Origin: JANWJE01 sp044326545
GTDB taxonomy: Bacteria; Chlamydiota; Chlamydiia; Chlamydiales; Parachlamydiaceae
Assembly (NCBI GenBank): GCA_044326545.1
Contig: JBIRBM010000007.1
Span: 12,727-76,726, forward strand
DNA: 64,000 nucleotides
Direction of reading: 5' to 3'
Positions 61,007-64,000 of the stretch are shown in pieces; position 1 is the stretch's first letter, and each line of letters begins with the position of its first letter. A model generated the notes under the pieces. The model did no database searches. It saw only the letters and a list, made by a program, of their open reading frames with translations, and was not told the origin of the DNA. A program made the translations under genes and the position numbers.

Positions 61007-62917
61007 ATGCATATTTTCCCATCAAAAACTCCTTTTTATTTTCCTCCTTTTTATTCAGGTTCTGTTGATCAAGAGAATGATTCAGTTGATTTTTGCTTTT
61101 ATTTAAATCCATTTATCGATTTGATTAGTCGTGTCGGCGAAGGAGTGATTCTTGACTCAATATCTGTTGTTGTAGATCGATTTGATGAATTACGTGTGAT
61201 TTTTGAGATATTTCATCGACTTATTTTCGCTCCAGTCTTTGACCCGACTTCTTCATCTTTTAAAAAAGAAATCGATCAATTACAGAGAGATGTTGAAGGG
61301 TTGCAAAAACAGATTGAGTCTCTTCCTCAACGATTTCAAATCAGCCATTTATACATGCGAGACCTGAAGGATTTCAAACGATTAAGTGAAAAAATTCATC
61401 AAGGCTACTCTAAATTGAGTGATTATCACACCTCTTTAAAGCCGCGTATTGATCGATATCCGATTCAAGATCAGCTAGAAACTGTTTTAAAGAGTTATCA
61501 AGAGCTTGAAAATCCAATCAATGATTACTGGTCCTCTAAAGGAGATTATATTTTAACTCGATTTAAAGAGATCGCTTCTTTTCTTGATAAAGGGAAACAA
61601 CATCTCACGCAAGATCTTAAAAGTGAAGTCTCCCAAGGCTGGGAAGATTTGAAAACGATCTGCCTGTGTCGAATGGCTTTTGTTTCTTTTTCACATTTTT
61701 CACAAAAAAATGTAAGGAAATATGAGAGCATTAACGAGATGATGCAAATTCTCGTAGCACGGTCATCTCTTAGCGAGGCAGATCCCCTGAGCTTAAATAA
61801 TATTGGCAATAGCTGCTATCTGGCGAGTTTTGTTCAGTCCCTTCTTTGCATCGATTATTTTCGTGATCGATTAAGTCAAATTCCAAAGAGACGTTCTAAA
61901 AAATCGGAAAAAGAATCGGAACAGGAATTGGAAGAGCAATATCAAAAAGAACTGAGAATACATCAAGAAATTCTTAAATTGATTGAAGATCAAAAGATGA
62001 ATCAATCAGATAGAAAACTCACTTCAATCGAGTTAATTCTATTGATGTTAGGAAATAACTCGTCCGTTTATGGTTTAAGAAAAGCCATTTTCGATTCAGA
62101 ATTCCATCCTGATTTACAACAGGCTGAGATCGGTCATCAGCATGATCCTGCGTATCTGGTCGAAATTTTTATTCAGCATTTTTTATCTGATTGTGTCTTA
62201 CATTCTAGAGGACATGCCTGTACAGAAGATCTTCCGGGTTTGGAATTTCTCAATGGAGGAAAGGATGGGAAAGATGAAAGATTGGGGACTCTACCATTAT
62301 GTTTATCAGGAAAGAACAGGACTCCTTCTCTAAGCAAACTCATTGCGGCTGAGTTTGCGAAGAAAAAAGGGGCTGAAGGAGAATATCGAGAGTTTGAATT
62401 AAAAGATGGAATGATCATCAAGGGAAAAGAAGAAGAGGCCAAGGAAAGTCTAAAAAAAGGGGATATGATAAAAGTTGAAGACAAAGATCGATATACTCAG
62501 TGGAATAGATTGACAAAGCTTCCTCCCGTTTTAACAATACAAATTAAAAGATTTCAAGGGGGATTGAATGAAAAGGGCGAGTATGTTGACTCAAAAGACG
62601 ACCGCTCAGTTAGGTTGCCGGATGATGGAATTTTAGATCTTTCCGACTATTATGATGCGCAAGAAGGAGAGAGCGTGGATGCTCGTTATAGAATTAAAAG
62701 TATGATCAAACACATAGGATCCTCACTTCATTTTGGGCATTTTATTTCCTTTGTTGAAATTAAAGGAAAATATTATGAGTGCGACGATCTGAATCCCCCT
62801 GACTATTTTCAAGAGATTTCAAAATCTGACTTCTTCGATTGCCGACAGCCTTATCTCTTGTTTTTGGAACGGGTTTCTGATGATGAAGTTAACGATGATT
62901 TAATAGAGGAATTCTGA
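61007..62917 (+). CDS. Ubiquitin-specific protease (USP/UCH C19 family)
   Basis: A 636-residue protein with a eukaryotic-type deubiquitinase domain. The Cys box is NNIGNSCYLASFVQSLL (Cys270). The His box is HIGSSLHFGHFISFVE (His578) with KYYECDD closing the site (Asp593/Asp594). LTIQIKRFQGG matches the family's substrate-facing LxLKRF motif. The N-terminal 250 residues are helical and partly coiled coil (EIDQLQRDVEGLQKQIESL), with a hydrophobic stretch near 35-80. No zinc CxxC pairs are seen. All three catalytic parts are present, so it is likely active. It is expected to act in the host after type III secretion, though no signal peptide is seen. Confidence 0.9.
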   Translation: MHIFPSKTPFYFPPFYSGSVDQENDSVDFCFYLNPFIDLISRVGEGVILDSISVVVDRFDELRVIFEIFHRLIFAPVFDPTSSSFKKEIDQLQRDVEGLQKQIESLPQRFQISHLYMRDLKDFKRLSEKIHQGYSKLSDYHTSLKPRIDRYPIQDQLETVLKSYQELENPINDYWSSKGDYILTRFKEIASFLDKGKQHLTQDLKSEVSQGWEDLKTICLCRMAFVSFSHFSQKNVRKYESINEMMQILVARSSLSEADPLSLNNIGNSCYLASFVQSLLCIDYFRDRLSQIPKRRSKKSEKESEQELEEQYQKELRIHQEILKLIEDQKMNQSDRKLTSIELILLMLGNNSSVYGLRKAIFDSEFHPDLQQAEIGHQHDPAYLVEIFIQHFLSDCVLHSRGHACTEDLPGLEFLNGGKDGKDERLGTLPLCLSGKNRTPSLSKLIAAEFAKKKGAEGEYREFELKDGMIIKGKEEEAKESLKKGDMIKVEDKDRYTQWNRLTKLPPVLTIQIKRFQGGLNEKGEYVDSKDDRSVRLPDDGILDLSDYYDAQEGESVDARYRIKSMIKHIGSSLHFGHFISFVEIKGKYYECDDLNPPDYFQEISKSDFFDCRQPYLLFLERVSDDEVNDDLIEEF

Positions 62918-63009
62918 AAACAATCACTGTCTGCAGGAGTTTCCGTTTCCTAACGACATCACGAAAATCGCCCAAAAGTCAAGATAATGTTTCAATCAAA
63001 TAAAATAGC

Positions 63010-63038
63010 TTGACTAGATAATGGAAAAATCTTTAGAC
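63010..63038 (+). promoter_or_regulatory. Probable promoter of tRNA-Leu
   Basis: TTGACT at 63010-63015 and TTAGAC at 63033-63038 are 17 bases apart, ending 14 bases before the tRNA. By eye only. Confidence 0.45.
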
Positions 63039-63052
63039 TGTTGCTTTACTTT

Positions 63053-63136
63053 GCTCGGGTGGTGAAATGGTAGACACAAGGGACTTAAAATCCCTCGGAT
63101 GCATAATCCGTGCCGGTTCGAGTCCGGCTCCGAGCA
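63053..63136 (+). tRNA. tRNA-Leu (anticodon TAA)
   Basis: GCTCGGG at 63053-63059 pairs with TCCGAGC before discriminator A at 63136. AGGGA-CTTAAAA-TCCCT gives anticodon TAA. A variable arm (CGGATGCATAATCCG) and TTCGAGT loop mark it as tRNA-Leu, 84 bases. CCA is not encoded. Confidence 0.95.
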
Positions 63137-63149
63137 GCCAAACCGTTAG

Positions 63150-63213
63150 AAGGCGGGTTCTTTAACCTGGTTACCTTCTTTTTAAAGGGCTTAAGTCTTC
63201 ATTGACTTAAGCC
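63150..63213 (+). terminator. Hairpins after tRNA-Leu
   Basis: AGAAGG ... CCTTCT enclosing AACCTGG, followed by TTTTT at about 63179, is a likely terminator. A second stem, GGCTTAAGTC (63188-63197) with GACTTAAGCC (63204-63213), follows. Confidence 0.55.
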
Positions 63214-63239
63214 GCTTTATTATATGATTGGTCTGTTTT

Positions 63240-63311
63240 CATAACCTCCTAACCATTGAAATCAATGGCGTGGTCCACTGATGGTCCACCCCACAAACAA
63301 TGGAGGTTATT
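63240..63311 (+). promoter_or_regulatory. Inverted repeat over the integrase ribosome-binding site
   Basis: CATAACCTCC at about 63239-63248 is complementary to GGAGGTTAT at 63303-63311, the ribosome-binding site of the integrase fragment. Between them is GTGGTCCACTGATGGTCCACC, a near direct repeat of TGGTCCAC. A fold would hide the ribosome-binding site. Confidence 0.4.
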
Positions 63312-63314
63312 AAT

Positions 63315-63725
63315 ATGGCATCAATTCAAAAAAGACAAAAAGCAGATGGGGAATATTCTTATAGAGTTCGTATAAGAGTTGAAGGAGCCCCTTTGGTCAC
63401 AGAGACATACCCTACCCGCAAAGAAGCTTTGAATTTTGCTAGACGCATGGAAGCAGAAATTCGAGCTGGTAGATATTTTGGAAGAGAAGAAGATAAAGAA
63501 AAGACTTTTCTAGAATTTATCGATCGCTATATAGAAAAAGAGTTACCAAAAAATCCTAAAGGGTATGCAAAACAAAAAGCATTGCTTACTTGGTGGAAAT
63601 CAAAATTGGGAAGCTATTTTTTATGTCACATTACACCATCTATGATTGCCGAGTTACGCGATAAGCTAATGAGTGAAACAACTTATCGTAAAAAACTTCG
63701 TACATCATCAACAACAAATCGATAA
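63315..63725 (+). pseudogene. Truncated tyrosine recombinase (phage/island integrase)
   Basis: A 136-residue N-terminal fragment. GGAGG eight bases upstream favours ATG 63315 over 63300. MASIQKRQKADGEYSYRVRI is the arm-binding domain, and FLEFIDRYIEKELPK through ITPSMIAELRDKLMSE then SSTTNR is the core-binding domain of phage-type integrases. Such proteins normally go on from TNR into a helix and a 170-residue catalytic domain. Here the frame stops at TAA directly after TNR, so the catalytic R-H-R-Y part is absent and the gene is non-functional. It stands 178 bases downstream of tRNA-Leu, a usual integration site. Confidence 0.75.
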
Positions 63726-63869
63726 TTAGAAGAAAAATACATTAGGTTGGATTACCCAAAACCTCTTCCCGCTCAATTTTTAGCTTATAAAAGGGATGAG
63801 TAATACCATTTATCAAAAATAACTTTTAGTGCATAATCCTCCGGTTAATCAATACAGGGGCAGTGTAAA

Positions 63870-64000
63870 ATGAACGCATTTCAAAAAGAAATAGATCAAC
63901 TGGCGGACACGGATTTTTTCCAACTGGCAAAAAGAGAACCTCATCCTCGATTACGAATTCGGCTTCTTGCATTAGGACATCTGCAATCAGGCAAAACAAA
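63870..64000 (+). CDS. IS630-like transposase, 5' end only
   Basis: ATG 63870 with CAGGGG upstream opens a frame that runs off the window. The 43 visible codons start MNAFQKEIDQLADTDFFQLA and continue RLRIRLLALGHLQSGKT, the start of the helix-turn-helix of IS630-family transposases. The insertion sequence probably begins between 63723 and 63800 and may have cut the integrase. The rest, and whether it is intact, lie outside. Confidence 0.6.
   Translation, partial: MNAFQKEIDQLADTDFFQLAKREPHPRLRIRLLALGHLQSGKT

Overview
This 64 kb window reads as chromosome of a member of the Chlamydiota outside the family Chlamydiaceae (a Parachlamydia-, Waddlia-, Simkania- or Criblamydia-like amoebal symbiont); I cannot name the genus from sequence alone. 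The reasons are a tandem double UvrA of about 1900 residues, a long IspG with a central insert, a chlamydial-type L36, and several gene orders that from memory match Chlamydia: pyk next to uvrA; cdaA-cdaR near cydAB; rnpA-rpmH next to rpmJ-rpsN; and pgsA-glgA followed by rplY-pth-rpsF-rpsR-rplI-ispE. The hldD-hldE heptose genes, many lineage-specific secreted or membrane proteins and repeat-rich intergenic regions point away from the compact Chlamydiaceae.

Layout. 0-14 kb: a gene cut by the left edge, two unknown genes, the 5.7 kb uvrA, two small paralogues and a 1008-residue unknown protein, then a block made almost only of repeats. 14-30.9 kb: pyk; a coiled-coil membrane protein; cdaA-cdaR-rsmE (c-di-AMP synthesis) and folP; a peptidase-M16-like membrane protein; cydAB; and a leftward operon nusB-murB-PHP-folC-unknown. 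31-38 kb: two tandem paralogues, the second ending in an OTU-like domain; an exonuclease; and an Asp23/AmaP/MnmM-like operon. 38-48 kb: rpsN/rpmJ against rpmH/rnpA, a Rep-like helicase, ispG, pgsA and glgA. 48-53 kb: an insertion of lineage-specific genes with a PPR/Smr-like protein, an exported unknown and a secreted arylsulfotransferase-like protein, then tRNA-Gln. 53.8-59.7 kb: rplY-pth-rpsF-rpsR-rplI-ispE and hldD-hldE. 59.8-64 kb: an outer-membrane barrel, a eukaryotic-type ubiquitin-specific protease, tRNA-Leu, a truncated integrase and the start of an IS630-like transposase.

The most notable content is in the accessory genes. There are two different deubiquitinase-type folds in one window (a USP with intact Cys/His/Asp motifs at 61007-62917 and an OTU-like domain with Asn in place of the expected His at 32730-35012), a PPR-repeat protein with a Smr-like tail (48067-50208), and a degenerate M16 protease joined to an Inc-like membrane hairpin (22498-24291). 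These look like host-interaction or organelle-like functions.

The intergenic DNA is also unusual. At least five families of palindromic or inverted-repeat elements recur, one nested in another, and several touch or supply start or stop codons of neighbouring genes. All functional calls are from reading the sequence; no database search was run.
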